Below are positions 37,308 to 48,700 of a stretch of 64,000 nucleotides of DNA, one piece after another; within the stretch, counting starts at the first letter, position 1, and the number at the start of each line of letters is the position of its first letter. A model generated the notes under the pieces. It made no database searches. It worked only from the letters and a program-made list of their open reading frames with translations, and was not told where the DNA came from. A program made the translations under genes and the position numbers. The DNA is from Devosia litorisediminis. GTDB taxonomy: Bacteria; Pseudomonadota; Alphaproteobacteria; Rhizobiales; Devosiaceae. Location: NCBI RefSeq assembly GCF_018334155.1, contig NZ_JAGXTP010000001.1, positions 1,178,001 to 1,242,000 on the forward strand, read 5' to 3'.

Positions 37308-37777
37308 GCCAGAACAATATGCAGACCGTGGTCAGCCTGGCTGATCTGGCGCTCAAGCGGCGCGACATGGCTGCGGGTATTGGTTCGAATTCAGCCAATA
37401 TCTCCAAGGCCATGGGACTGACCCAGCTTGGTGCGAGCTATTTCGAAGTCGCGCCGCGCGAAGCCGCCTTTCCGCTGCATGCCCATTATCAGGAAGATGA
37501 GATCATCATCATTTTGTCGGGCACAGGCACCTATCGCTTCGGCGAGCACAGCCATGCGGTCAAGGCGGGTGATGCCTTGTCGGCCCCCGCTGGTCGGGCG
37601 GAGCTAGCGCATCAACTGACCAATACGGGCAGCGAGAGCCTGAAATACATCTGTGTTTCGACCCTGCCTGAAATCAATGTGGTGGAGCTGCCCGAGCTGG
37701 GTGTGGTGCGCATTCATAGCCGCGCACCCAATGGCCCGGGGTCGGTGGAGCTGAAAACGCCCGCCAGCAACACGTAA
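37304..37777 (+). CDS. Cupin-domain protein inside the suf operon
   Basis: 157 residues. Cupin motif 1 is clear ('[19 protein letters not shown]', metal His-x-His and Glu), as is motif 2 ('[19 protein letters not shown]', second His). It should bind a metal ion in a single beta-barrel. It is coupled to sufB by an ATGA overlap and is followed by sufC after 80 bp. This suggests a role in cluster assembly, iron or sulfur sensing or detoxification, but no activity can be named. Sugar-binding or dioxygenase-like cupins are alternatives. Confidence 0.85.
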   Translation: MSQNNMQTVVSLADLALKRRDMAAGIGSNSANISKAMGLTQLGASYFEVAPREAAFPLHAHYQEDEIIIILSGTGTYRFGEHSHAVKAGDALSAPAGRAELAHQLTNTGSESLKYICVSTLPEINVVELPELGVVRIHSRAPNGPGSVELKTPASNT

Positions 37778-37857
37778 TTCGGGCTTTCGGCCCAGACGCA
37801 ATTGGGGGCATTGCCCCGCACAAACGGACGGCAGCAGTGCCGGAAAGAGCAGACAAG

Positions 37858-38619
37858 ATGACCACTCCAATCCTTGAAATCCGCAATTTGCACGCGCGTA
37901 TCGAAGATCGTGAAATCCTTAAGGGCGTGAACCTGATCATTCCGCCCGGCGAAGTGCACGCCGTGATGGGCCGTAATGGTTCGGGCAAGTCGACGCTGAG
38001 CTATGTGCTGGCGGGCAAGGAAGACTATGAGATCACCGAGGGCGAAGTGCTGCTCGACGGCGAGAACCTGCTGGACATGGACCCGGCCGAGCGCGCTGCG
38101 GCCGGCCTGTTCCTGGCCTTTCAGTACCCGATCGAGATTCCCGGCGTGGCAACCATGACATTCCTCAAGGCCGCCATGAACGCCCAGCGCAAGGCACGCG
38201 GCGAAGCCGAGATGAGCACACCCGATTTCATGCGCGCGGTGAAGACTGCCGGCACCGATCTGCAGATCGACACCGCCATGCTCAAGCGTCCGCTCAATGT
38301 GGGCTTTTCGGGCGGCGAGAAGAAGCGCGCCGAAGTGCTGCAGATGGCGCTGCTCGAGCCCAAGATGTGCATTCTGGACGAGACAGATTCGGGCCTCGAT
38401 ATCGATGCGCTGCAGGTCGTTTCCAAGGGCGTGAACGCGCTGCGGACTGCTGGCCGCTCGATGCTGGTGATCACGCACTATCAGCGCCTGCTCAACCACA
38501 TCGTGCCTGACGTGGTGCATGTGTTCAGCGATGGCAAGATTGTTGAAAGCGGCGACAAGGATCTGGCACTCAAGCTCGAAGCCAAGGGCTATGCCGACTT
38601 CGACGGCGCGGCGGCCTGA
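37858..38619 (+). CDS. sufC: Fe-S cluster assembly ATPase SufC
   Basis: A 253-residue ABC-type ATPase that powers SufBCD. Walker A is 'GRNGSGKST', the signature is 'GFSGGEKKRAEVLQ' and Walker B is 'MCILDETDSGLDIDAL' with the SufC-type Glu-Thr-Asp. The H-loop is 'LVITHYQRLL'. I chose the ATG at 37858; an upstream GTG (37837) would add seven residues. sufD starts 2 bp after the stop. Confidence 0.97.
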   Translation: MTTPILEIRNLHARIEDREILKGVNLIIPPGEVHAVMGRNGSGKSTLSYVLAGKEDYEITEGEVLLDGENLLDMDPAERAAAGLFLAFQYPIEIPGVATMTFLKAAMNAQRKARGEAEMSTPDFMRAVKTAGTDLQIDTAMLKRPLNVGFSGGEKKRAEVLQMALLEPKMCILDETDSGLDIDALQVVSKGVNALRTAGRSMLVITHYQRLLNHIVPDVVHVFSDGKIVESGDKDLALKLEAKGYADFDGAAA

Positions 38620-38621
38620 TC

Positions 38622-39830
38622 ATGAGACAGACCATGCCCGTCCGGCTCGGTGCAGCCGAAGATACATTGATCGCCCAGCTCAACAGCGTGGGTGCGACCG
38701 CAGAAGCCGAACGGATGACCGTTGCGGGCCTGCCGACGCGCCGGGTCGAGAGCTACCACTATACCGACCTCAAGACGCTGCTTAGAGCCGTGCCCCCGCT
38801 GGCACAGGCCGCCAACGAGGCCAGCGCCCCGGCGCTGCGTGTTCCCGGCGCCTACCGGTTGATGATTGCCAATGGCGTGGTGCAGTCCGCGACCACGGCG
38901 CCCGCTGGCGTGATCGTCGGCAAGGCCGAGGGTGGCGTGCTGAGCACGCGCGACGACGTGCTGGTGCACCTCAATGGGGCGCTGGCCAAGGAAAGCCTGA
39001 CGCTGACGCTGGAGAACAGTGTTGATCCGGTGATCCAGATTGATCGCCGTGCCGAAGGCGAAGCAGCCCATGTGGCGGATTCGCTGAAGATCTTTGTGGC
39101 AGACAATGCCTCGGCGGTAATCCTGGAGACCTTCTCGGGCTCCGATGCCGCCCATGTGGGTAATCACGCGACCTATCTGGCAGTTGGTAAAAATGCGGTG
39201 GTGACCCATATCACCGTTGATCTGTCGGCCAAGGCGACCACGCACTTCGCGACCAATGAGTATCAGCTGGCCGAAGGCGCCAAGCTGCGCACGCTGACGA
39301 TCCATGCCGGTGCGGCGCTGTCGCGCTCGCAGGTGTTCGCCCGCTTTGCCGGCGAAGGTGCCCATGCCGACTTTACCGGGCTCAACCTGGTCGAAGACGG
39401 TCAGCACAATGACATCACGATCGATATCCGGCACGGCGTGGCCAACACGACCAGCCAGGAAATGTACAAGCAGATCGCCCGTGGGCGGTCCAAGGCGGTG
39501 TTCCAAGGCAAGATCGTTGTCGACCGCGACGCTCAGAAGGTCGACGCCAAGATGATGATGCAGGGGCTTATGCTCTCGGACGAAGCCGAGATCCTGAGCA
39601 AGCCTGAGCTGGAAATCTATGCCGATGACGTGGTGTGCGGTCATGGCTCGACCTGTGGCGAGCTGGACGAAGACTCCATGTTCTACCTGATGAGCCGCGG
39701 CATTCCCAAGGCTGAAGCCGAGACCATGCTGGTGCGCGGCTTCATCGAGGAAGTGCTCGACCCGATCGAAGATGAAGAGCTCAACGAAGCCCTGACAGGC
39801 ATTGTTGATGGCTGGTTGCTGGGGGCCTGA
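38622..39830 (+). CDS. sufD: Fe-S cluster assembly protein SufD
   Basis: A 402-residue SufB paralogue that completes the scaffold. The N-terminus includes 'RRVESYHYTDLKTLLR', typical of SufD. The C-terminal block 'VVCGHGSTCGELDEDSMFYL' carries the conserved His and Cys of the family. Its TGA shares one base with the sufS start (TGATG), giving coupled translation. Confidence 0.96.
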   Translation: MRQTMPVRLGAAEDTLIAQLNSVGATAEAERMTVAGLPTRRVESYHYTDLKTLLRAVPPLAQAANEASAPALRVPGAYRLMIANGVVQSATTAPAGVIVGKAEGGVLSTRDDVLVHLNGALAKESLTLTLENSVDPVIQIDRRAEGEAAHVADSLKIFVADNASAVILETFSGSDAAHVGNHATYLAVGKNAVVTHITVDLSAKATTHFATNEYQLAEGAKLRTLTIHAGAALSRSQVFARFAGEGAHADFTGLNLVEDGQHNDITIDIRHGVANTTSQEMYKQIARGRSKAVFQGKIVVDRDAQKVDAKMMMQGLMLSDEAEILSKPELEIYADDVVCGHGSTCGELDEDSMFYLMSRGIPKAEAETMLVRGFIEEVLDPIEDEELNEALTGIVDGWLLGA

Positions 39831-41050
39831 TGGCTTTCGATCTCGATACAGTCCGGGCGGACTTTCCGATCCTATCGGAAGTCATCCACGGCAAGCGTCT
39901 GGTCTATCTGGACAGCGGTGCATCGGCGCAGAAGCCAGTGCAAGTGCTTGATCGGATGGATTATGCGTTCCGCCACGAATACGCCAACGTCCACCGGGGC
40001 CTGCATACGTTGGCCAACCGGGCCACTGAGGCCTATGAGGGCGGTCGTGAGGCCACAAGGGCGTTTCTGAATGCGGGCCGGGTCGAGGAAATCATCTTCA
40101 CCCGTTCGGCGACCGAGGCGATCAATCTGGTGGCGTCGTCCTTTGCTGGGCCGCGCATCAGCGCGGGCGACGAAATCGTGCTCTCGATCATGGAGCACCA
40201 CTCCAATATCGTGCCGTGGCACTTTCACCGCGAACGCAAGGGTGCGGTGATCAAATGGGTCGATGTACGCGATGATGGCAGTTTTGATCTGGAGGCCTTC
40301 GAGGCCTCACTGAGTGACCGGACGCGTATCGTTGCGGTTACCCATATGTCCAATGTTCTGGGCACGGTGACGCCGATCAAGCAGGTTATCGAGATCGCCC
40401 ATGCGCGCGGCATTCCGGTGCTGATCGATGGCAGCCAGGGCGCCGTGCACACCAAGGTCGATGTGCAAGATCTGGATGCTGATTTCTACATCATGACCGG
40501 GCACAAGCTGTACGGACCCACCGGGATCGGTGTGCTGTATGGCAAGTATGACCTGCTGGCCGAAATGCAGCCCTATCAGGGTGGCGGCGAGATGATCGAT
40601 ACGGTCAGCCTGGACGAGGTGAGCTATAACGAGCCGCCGCATCGGTTCGAGGCTGGTACCCCGCCGATCGTGCAGGGGATCGGGCTGGGTGCGGCGCTGA
40701 AATACATCACCGATCTGGGGCAGGACGCGATTGCGGCCCACGAGGCCGAGGTGGCTGCCTATGCCGCCGAGCGGCTGAGCCGGATCAATTCGCTGCGCAT
40801 GATCGGCACCGCGCCGGGCAAGGGCGGGATTTTCTCGTTTGAGATCAAGGGGGCGCATGCCCACGACGTCTCGACGATCCTGGATCGCTTTGGCATCGCC
40901 GTGCGGGCCGGGACGCATTGCGCCCAGCCGCTGCTCAAACGTTTTGGTGTCACCTCTACCTGCCGTGCCTCGTTCGCCCTATATAACGGCAAGGACGATG
41001 TGGACGCTCTGGTGGACGGCATTGAACGCGCCATGACCTTTTTCGCGTAA
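39830..41050 (+). CDS. sufS: Cysteine desulfurase SufS, group II
   Basis: A 406-residue PLP enzyme. Lys226 ('MTGHKLYGPTGIG') and the persulfide Cys364 ('VRAGTHCAQPLL') fall at the same numbers I recall for E. coli SufS. The short active-site loop around Cys364 marks group II, which normally needs a SufE or SufU partner; none is encoded in the window. It is the second desulfurase in the operon. Confidence 0.97.
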   Translation: MAFDLDTVRADFPILSEVIHGKRLVYLDSGASAQKPVQVLDRMDYAFRHEYANVHRGLHTLANRATEAYEGGREATRAFLNAGRVEEIIFTRSATEAINLVASSFAGPRISAGDEIVLSIMEHHSNIVPWHFHRERKGAVIKWVDVRDDGSFDLEAFEASLSDRTRIVAVTHMSNVLGTVTPIKQVIEIAHARGIPVLIDGSQGAVHTKVDVQDLDADFYIMTGHKLYGPTGIGVLYGKYDLLAEMQPYQGGGEMIDTVSLDEVSYNEPPHRFEAGTPPIVQGIGLGAALKYITDLGQDAIAAHEAEVAAYAAERLSRINSLRMIGTAPGKGGIFSFEIKGAHAHDVSTILDRFGIAVRAGTHCAQPLLKRFGVTSTCRASFALYNGKDDVDALVDGIERAMTFFA

Positions 41051-41066
41051 CAGCGAGGACTTTTGA

Positions 41067-41492
41067 ATGACCGACGACGCCAAGACTGACGAGACGAGCA
41101 TCGACGAATCCCAGATCGCGCCAGCACCGGCACTGCCTGTGGCGGGCGTTCAGCCGACCATTGGCGGCGATCTGCCCGAATCCGAGGTGGAGCGCATCAC
41201 CTCCGATCTGATCGGCGCGCTCAAGACCGTCTATGATCCGGAAATTCCGGTCGATATCTATGAGCTGGGCCTGATCTACAAGGTTGATCTGGATGACGAC
41301 CGCAATCTGGTGATCGACATGACGCTGACCGCGCCGGGCTGTCCGGTGGCTGGCGAAATGCCGGGCTGGGTGGAAAATGCCGCGCGCAGCGTCGAGGGCA
41401 TTCAGGACGTCACCGTCAATATGGTGTTTGATCCCCCCTGGGATGCCACCCGCATGAGCGAAGAAGCTCAAGTTGCGTTGAACTGGTGGTAA
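41067..41492 (+). CDS. sufT: SufT, DUF59/MIP18-family Fe-S maturation factor
   Basis: 141 residues: a ~45-residue variable, Pro-rich N-terminus, then the DUF59 domain with 'VYDPEIPVDIYELGLIYKV' and the conserved Cys in 'LTAPGCPVAGEMPGW'. SufT proteins help load Fe-S clusters onto client enzymes. GAGGA precedes the ATG. It lies 16 bp after sufS. Confidence 0.94.
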   Translation: MTDDAKTDETSIDESQIAPAPALPVAGVQPTIGGDLPESEVERITSDLIGALKTVYDPEIPVDIYELGLIYKVDLDDDRNLVIDMTLTAPGCPVAGEMPGWVENAARSVEGIQDVTVNMVFDPPWDATRMSEEAQVALNWW

Positions 41493-41546
41493 TTTCGGCC
41501 GGTCAGACCTATATATCGTGAAACGCCGATAGAAAGATTTCCGCTT

Positions 41547-41927
41547 ATGGCCTTCAAGATCATGTCGCTGAGTGATGCCGCTGCAGAGCGAATCCGCGAA
41601 ATCATCGAAGATTCCGACAAGCCCGTGATCGGCGTGCGTGTCGGCGTCAAGAATGCCGGCTGCGCGGGCATGGCCTATACGCTTGACTATGTGAGCGAGC
41701 CGGTGGCCGGTGACGACCATGTCAGCGACAAGGGCGTTGAGGTCTATGTCGAGCCTAAGGCGACGATGTTCCTGCTTGGCACGATGATGGATTTCGAAGA
41801 ATCCAAGATGAGCGCCGGTTTCACCTTCCGCAATCCCAACCAGACCGGGGAATGCGGTTGTGGCGAGAGCGTGCAGCTCAAGCCCGCTGACCTCAAGGCC
41901 ATCGCCGAGGCGCGCGCCACCGCCTAG
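41547..41927 (+). CDS. sufA: A-type Fe-S carrier protein (SufA/IscA/ErpA type)
   Basis: 126 residues. The three ligand cysteines are present: one in 'VKNAGCAGMAYTLDY' and two in the C-terminal 'TGECGCGESVQL'. It receives clusters from SufBCD and passes them to apo-proteins. It is the last gene of the suf operon. The exact subclass (SufA versus ErpA) rests on context. Confidence 0.95.
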   Translation: MAFKIMSLSDAAAERIREIIEDSDKPVIGVRVGVKNAGCAGMAYTLDYVSEPVAGDDHVSDKGVEVYVEPKATMFLLGTMMDFEESKMSAGFTFRNPNQTGECGCGESVQLKPADLKAIAEARATA

Positions 41928-41998
41928 CGCTGGTTGCACGGCGGGGCGGTATGGCCTAACAGGTCTGAGCATTTTGGCTCCAGCCCCTGAGACCATTC

Positions 41999-43276
41999 AT
42001 GACTGCTCTGCCCGCGGCTCTCGCGATTACGCCGCCATCCCATCCGCTTGTGGGCCGCGTGTCCCCGCCAGGCTCGAAATCCATCACCAACCGGGCCTTG
42101 CTGCTCGCGGCACTGGCCAATGGCACCAGCCATCTCACCGGCGCGCTCAAGAGCAAGGACACCGTGCTGATGGCGGCGGCGCTGCGCCAGATGGGTGTCA
42201 GCGTCGAAGAGCCCGACGCCACCAGTTTCGTGGTCACCAGTTCGGGCCGGCTGCAAGCGCCTGAGGGACCACTTTTCCTGGGCAATGCGGGCACTGCCAC
42301 GCGGTTTCTGACCGCTGCGGTGGCCACGGTGAACGGCACGGTCATTGTTGATGGTGACGAAGAGATGCAGGTGCGTCCGATTGGGCCACTGGTCGACGCG
42401 CTGGTGTCACTGGGCATTGAGGCGAGCTGTCCGACAGGCTGCCCGCCGGTGACCATTGTGGGCAAGGGCAGCTTTGGCCAGGGCCGGGTCGAAATCGATG
42501 GCGGGCTTTCCAGCCAATATGTTTCAGCACTGCTGATGGCGGCGCCGCTGGGCGATGGTCCAGTCGAGATCGCCCTGACGGGCAGCGATATCGGCGCGCG
42601 CGGCTATGTCGATCTGACGCTGGCTGCCATGCGCAGCTTTGGCGCGGTGGTCGAACAGGTCGATGCGGGCACGTGGCGGGTTGAACCCACCGGTTACACG
42701 GCCACCGACCTGCTGATTGAGCCCGACGCGTCAGCGGCAACCTATCTATGGGGCGCAGCGGCGCTTACCGGCGGCGATATCAACCTGGGGGTTGAGGCGG
42801 ACGCCTTCACCCAGCCCGATGCTGCTGCACAGGCTGTTATCGCACAGTTTCCCAATATGCCTGCCGTGATCGACGGCTCGCAAATGCAGGATGCGGTGCC
42901 GACCCTAGCGGTGCTGGCAGCGTTCAACAATTATCCCGTGCGGTTTGTCGGTATCGCCAATCTGCGTGTCAAGGAAACCGACCGGGTGCATGCGGTGGCG
43001 ACGGAGCTGTCGCGCATTCTGCCGGGTCTGGGAGTCGAGGAGGGCGATGATCTGCTGGTCGCGTCCGATCCCGACCTCGCCAGCAAGCTGGCGGACCGCA
43101 ACAGCCGGGTCAAAATCGAGACCTATCATGATCACCGGATTGCCATGAGCTTTGCCCTGGCGGGGCTGCGTGTGCCCGGGATCGTCATCCTGGACCCCGC
43201 ATGCACGGGCAAGACCTATCCGGCCTATTGGGACATGCTGGCGGGTCTTGGTGTGCAACTGACGGCGGCAGACTAG
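41999..43276 (+). CDS. aroA: 3-phosphoshikimate 1-carboxyvinyltransferase (EPSP synthase)
   Basis: A 425-residue two-domain shikimate-pathway enzyme. Substrate blocks seen are 'PPGSKSITNRALLLAALA', 'GGLSSQYVSALLMAAPL' and 'RVKETDRVHAVATELSRI', with catalytic 'KIETYHDHRIAMSFALAG'. The phosphoenolpyruvate loop reads 'LFLGNAGTATRFLTA', with Phe where class I enzymes have Pro. This variant recalls the fungal AROM form more than the CP4-like class II enzyme common in rhizobia. The active-site Gly is kept, so I would expect glyphosate sensitivity. The stop is 1 bp from the convergent GGDEF gene. Confidence 0.96.
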   Translation: MTALPAALAITPPSHPLVGRVSPPGSKSITNRALLLAALANGTSHLTGALKSKDTVLMAAALRQMGVSVEEPDATSFVVTSSGRLQAPEGPLFLGNAGTATRFLTAAVATVNGTVIVDGDEEMQVRPIGPLVDALVSLGIEASCPTGCPPVTIVGKGSFGQGRVEIDGGLSSQYVSALLMAAPLGDGPVEIALTGSDIGARGYVDLTLAAMRSFGAVVEQVDAGTWRVEPTGYTATDLLIEPDASAATYLWGAAALTGGDINLGVEADAFTQPDAAAQAVIAQFPNMPAVIDGSQMQDAVPTLAVLAAFNNYPVRFVGIANLRVKETDRVHAVATELSRILPGLGVEEGDDLLVASDPDLASKLADRNSRVKIETYHDHRIAMSFALAGLRVPGIVILDPACTGKTYPAYWDMLAGLGVQLTAAD

Positions 43277-43277
43277 A

Positions 43278-44411
43278 TCAGGCCGCCGAGGCCTTGCCTT
43301 TGCCGGTCGCAGGAATGGCGTTGACCAGTTCCTGCTCGTTGATCACCCGGTTGCGGCCTGCATGCTTGGCGGCGTACAGGCAGCGATCGGCGCGTTCGAT
43401 CAGCGAGGCGGCCGTGTCTGAGCGCCGGAACGTGGCGACACCGAACGAGGCGGTGATGCGACCAAGCTTCTCATTGGTGGAGCGCTTGAGCAGTTCCTTG
43501 GCCTGAATGGCCCGGCGGATGTTCTCGGCTGTGGTGATGGCGCCTTCGATATCGGTGAACGGCAATACGGCAACGAACTCCTCGCCACCGTAGCGCGCGG
43601 CAAGATCCTTGCCCCTGATATTGGACTTCAACGTCATGGCGACGAGGCGCAGCACCTGATCGCCGGTCTGGTGACCATAGGTGTCGTTAAAGTTCTTGAA
43701 GTGATCGATATCAACCAGCATCAGGCTCAAAGGCTCTTTGCTGCTGCTTGCTTCGGCGATCGCAGTATCGAGGCCTTCGTCAAAGCTCTTGCGATTGGCG
43801 ATCTTGGTGAGCGGGTCGAGCATGGACTCGCGGCGCACATCGTCCAGATCACGCTGCAGGGCGGCGATATCGTCGCGCGAATCCTGCAGTTTCTGTTCCA
43901 GAGACCGGTTGGTTTCCTGCATCATGCGGGTTTCAGCCAGCAGTTTGGCGGAAAGCGCCTTGATTGCTGCAGCGGAAATCTCGCGTTCCAGGTCGCCACC
44001 GGCGGACTGCAACGAGCCAGAATAGGCATTGGCCGTGGTCATGGCGCTGTCGATGGCGTCGTGCACGGCCTCGATGCGGTCGTGCATGCGCTTGGAGACA
44101 GCAGTCATGCGGTCGTTGACGTTGGATTTGAGGAATTCGTTGTAGAGCGCCTCGGCAAGTCCCTCGGTCGGGGACCCGCCATTGCGAAACATCTCGTTGA
44201 TGCGGTTGTTCAACGTCGGGTTTACACCCGTGGCATAGGTATACAGCAGTTCATAAAACTGAGGGTAGGGCGGAATGCCGCTACGCTTCAGCAGTTCAAA
44301 TGCTGAGTTGGCGTAACCAAGTGCCCGTTTGAATTCCTGATCCGACAACTCTTCCCTCTTGCGCCGTGGTGCCGCAACCGGTAGCGCCAAAGCAAGCGCC
44401 CCCCGAGTCAT
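43278..44411 (-). CDS. GGDEF-domain diguanylate cyclase
   Basis: 377 residues. The N-terminal ~200 form a helical, partly coiled-coil input region with no membrane segment ('YPQFYELLYTYATG' near residue 50). The C-terminal GGDEF domain has the active GGEEF in 'AARYGGEEFVAVLPF' and an RxxD inhibitory site (RGKD) five residues before it, so it should make c-di-GMP with product feedback. No EAL domain follows. Two PilZ-domain genes, possible readers of this signal, lie 8 kb away. Confidence 0.95.
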   Translation of the reverse strand: MTRGALALALPVAAPRRKREELSDQEFKRALGYANSAFELLKRSGIPPYPQFYELLYTYATGVNPTLNNRINEMFRNGGSPTEGLAEALYNEFLKSNVNDRMTAVSKRMHDRIEAVHDAIDSAMTTANAYSGSLQSAGGDLEREISAAAIKALSAKLLAETRMMQETNRSLEQKLQDSRDDIAALQRDLDDVRRESMLDPLTKIANRKSFDEGLDTAIAEASSSKEPLSLMLVDIDHFKNFNDTYGHQTGDQVLRLVAMTLKSNIRGKDLAARYGGEEFVAVLPFTDIEGAITTAENIRRAIQAKELLKRSTNEKLGRITASFGVATFRRSDTAASLIERADRCLYAAKHAGRNRVINEQELVNAIPATGKGKASAA

Positions 44412-44499
44412 TGTCGATAACTACCTCAATGCCCCTAATAAACACAACAGCACTGGATCAATAAAACCCAATAACTGCGCAGTCTTGCGTATAGATAGA

Positions 44500-46143
44500 C
44501 TAGGGGTCGATGCGCGCAGAGCGAAGCAGGAAGGCTGGAATAGGACCGTCATTGCCAAAAGGCGAACTGCTGTCGGTCACGGTTTCAGTCTCGCGCTTTT
44601 CAGCAGGACGCCGATTGCGACCCCGTGTGGGGCGGGACTCGGCGGCTTCCTCTGCCTTGGCTTCCTGTGCCGGAGCCGGTTCGGCCGCTGCCTCGACGGC
44701 CTTGGGCCCGGCAGCTTCGGCGGGCGGCCGGGTGCGCGAACCACCGCGGCGCGAACGCGCTGGACGGGTTTCGGAGGTATCGGTTTCGCTGGCTGCCAGG
44801 GTTGCTTCCGGTTCTGCTGCCGGCGTGGTGGCTGCAGCTTCAGATGCGGCCGCTTCGGCCTGTGCGCGGGTGCGTGGGCCGCCCCGGCGTGTACGGGCCG
44901 GACGGGCAGGGCGATCCTCGGTTGCATCGGCGGATGCAGCGGGCGCAGCCGGGCGCTTGCCGGCATCATCGAGATACTCGATGGGCTTTTCGATCAGCTT
45001 GAGGATGGCGTCCAGGTGCTTGCTGTCGGCAGGACCAACCAGCGTATAGGCAACACCCGAGCGACCGGCACGACCGGTACGACCGATGCGGTGCACATAG
45101 TCTTCGGCGTGCACGGGCACGTCGAAATTGAAGACGTGGCTCACGGCCGGAATATCGAGGCCGCGGGCCGCAACGTCGCTGGCCACCAGAAGGGTCAGAC
45201 GATCGTTCTTGAACGCATCAAGCGTTTCGGTGCGGCTCTTCTGGTCCATATCGCCGTGCAGGGCGCCAGCGCTGAAACCATGGCGCTCCAGCGAGCGGGC
45301 CAGGGTGGCCACATCGCGCTTGCGATTGCAGAAGATGATGGCATTGGTCAGACCGTCGGCAGCCTTGATGCGATCGCGCAAAGCGGCGCGCTTTTCATCG
45401 GGCTTGGAGCCAACACGGATCAGTTTCTGATCAATGGTGTCAGCGGTCGAGCTCTGGCGCGATGCCTGAATCTGAACCGGGTCCTTGAGGAATTTCTTGG
45501 TCAGCCGCTCGATCTCTTTGGACATGGTGGCCGAGAACAGCATGGTCTGACGGCGTGGCGGCAGGCGGCCACAGATCTTTTCGATGTCGTCGATAAAGCC
45601 CATGTCGAGCATGCGGTCGGCTTCGTCGATCACCAGGATCTCGACGCCGTTGAGCATGATCTTGCCCCGCTCGATCTGGTCAAGCAGGCGCCCGGGCGTT
45701 GCGATCAGCACGTCTACGCCACGATCGAGCTTCTTGTTCTGCTCTTCGAAGGAAACGCCGCCAATGATCAGGGCCATCGAGATGCGATGGTTCTTGCCGT
45801 ATTTCTCAAAATTCTCGGCAACCTGCGCAGCGAGTTCGCGCGTCGGCTCCAGAATAAGCGTACGGGGCATGCGGGCACGGGCACGGCCGTTTTCGAGCAG
45901 CGTCAGCATGGGCAGAACGAACGAAGCCGTCTTGCCGGTGCCGGTCTGAGCGATGCCGATAATGTCCTTTTTCTGAAGGACATGGGGAATAGCCTGAGCC
46001 TGGATTTCGGTCGGCTTGGTGTAGCCCGCCGCGGTGACCGCATCGGTTACTTTGGTTGATAGGCCGAGCTCGGAAAAATCGTCAGTCAAATTGGGTAATC
46101 CACGTGTGAGGCGAAGCCCGGGGCCAAGTCCAGTCCGAGACAT
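44500..46143 (-). CDS. rhlE: DEAD-box RNA helicase, RhlE-like
   Basis: 547 residues with a full helicase core: Q motif ('YTKPTEIQAQAIP'), Walker A 'AQTGTGKTASF', DEAD in 'LVIDEADRMLDMGF', SAT, and 'HRIGRTGRAGR'. After about residue 390 comes a low-complexity Ala/Glu/Arg-rich tail with repeated RTRRGG-like blocks, typical of RNA-binding extensions. It probably remodels RNA in ribosome assembly or decay. The start at 46143 is uncertain, since no Shine-Dalgarno is seen; a TTG at 46089 would begin at 'LTDDFSELGL', closer to the usual family start. Confidence 0.92.
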   Translation of the reverse strand: MSRTGLGPGLRLTRGLPNLTDDFSELGLSTKVTDAVTAAGYTKPTEIQAQAIPHVLQKKDIIGIAQTGTGKTASFVLPMLTLLENGRARARMPRTLILEPTRELAAQVAENFEKYGKNHRISMALIIGGVSFEEQNKKLDRGVDVLIATPGRLLDQIERGKIMLNGVEILVIDEADRMLDMGFIDDIEKICGRLPPRRQTMLFSATMSKEIERLTKKFLKDPVQIQASRQSSTADTIDQKLIRVGSKPDEKRAALRDRIKAADGLTNAIIFCNRKRDVATLARSLERHGFSAGALHGDMDQKSRTETLDAFKNDRLTLLVASDVAARGLDIPAVSHVFNFDVPVHAEDYVHRIGRTGRAGRSGVAYTLVGPADSKHLDAILKLIEKPIEYLDDAGKRPAAPAASADATEDRPARPARTRRGGPRTRAQAEAAASEAAATTPAAEPEATLAASETDTSETRPARSRRGGSRTRPPAEAAGPKAVEAAAEPAPAQEAKAEEAAESRPTRGRNRRPAEKRETETVTDSSSPFGNDGPIPAFLLRSARIDP

Positions 46144-46452
46144 TCGAACGGTGCGCCGGGATGGTCAGTTGTGGCGCGAAACCGCGGCTGCAAAAAGCAT
46201 CCACAACTGGGATGGCCACCGAACGGGATGCACCTAGTGCAGGTACGACGGAGTGGCCCTGAGGCACTGTAGCAAAGGCGGGCACAGTCAATGTGACAGG
46301 CCGTCAAGCAGAATGCCCCAGCGGCGCGGACCATAGCGCAAAGGCCTTATCTGTCAACGGTCTTGCGCCGTTTAGCCTTAATAGGCGTTCCTTGCAGGTC
46401 AGTTGTTCTGGCGCCTGTTGCGAACCATGAGTGGGTCGCAACACTATTGACG
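46144..46452. other. 309-bp gap upstream of the helicase gene
   Basis: No gene is evident. It should contain the helicase promoter and the parE 3' end. An inverted repeat GTTGCGA/TCGCAAC (46417-46423, 46436-46442) lies 11 bp beyond the parE stop but has no U-tract. Short frames here lack family signals. Confidence 0.5.
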
Positions 46453-48486
<2,034 letters not shown>

Positions 48487-48700
48487 GCACGTTCCGTCTC
48501 TCGTGCCCGAATCAGGCGTTTTCGAGTTCTATCATATAAGAGGGCCTTGCCGGCGCGGGCACGCCAGAGCCGGACACAACTGGTTTCCCCACAAAGCTGA
48601 ACCCGCGATGAATGAGCGGTTCCGGGGCGGTTCAAGGGGATGGAACTAGACCGGGATCAATCACGTCAATGCGTCAGACACCTTGAAAGGAATTTTCCAC

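Noticed and set aside
44359..46059. A 566-codon plus-strand frame opposite the RhlE-like helicase gene
   Set aside because: A shadow of the helicase gene; the Cys/Gly/Arg-rich start is the complement of its repetitive tail.
46417..46442. Inverted repeat GTTGCGA/TCGCAAC as a parE terminator
   Set aside because: The 12-base loop and lack of a U-tract on the minus strand make an intrinsic terminator unlikely.
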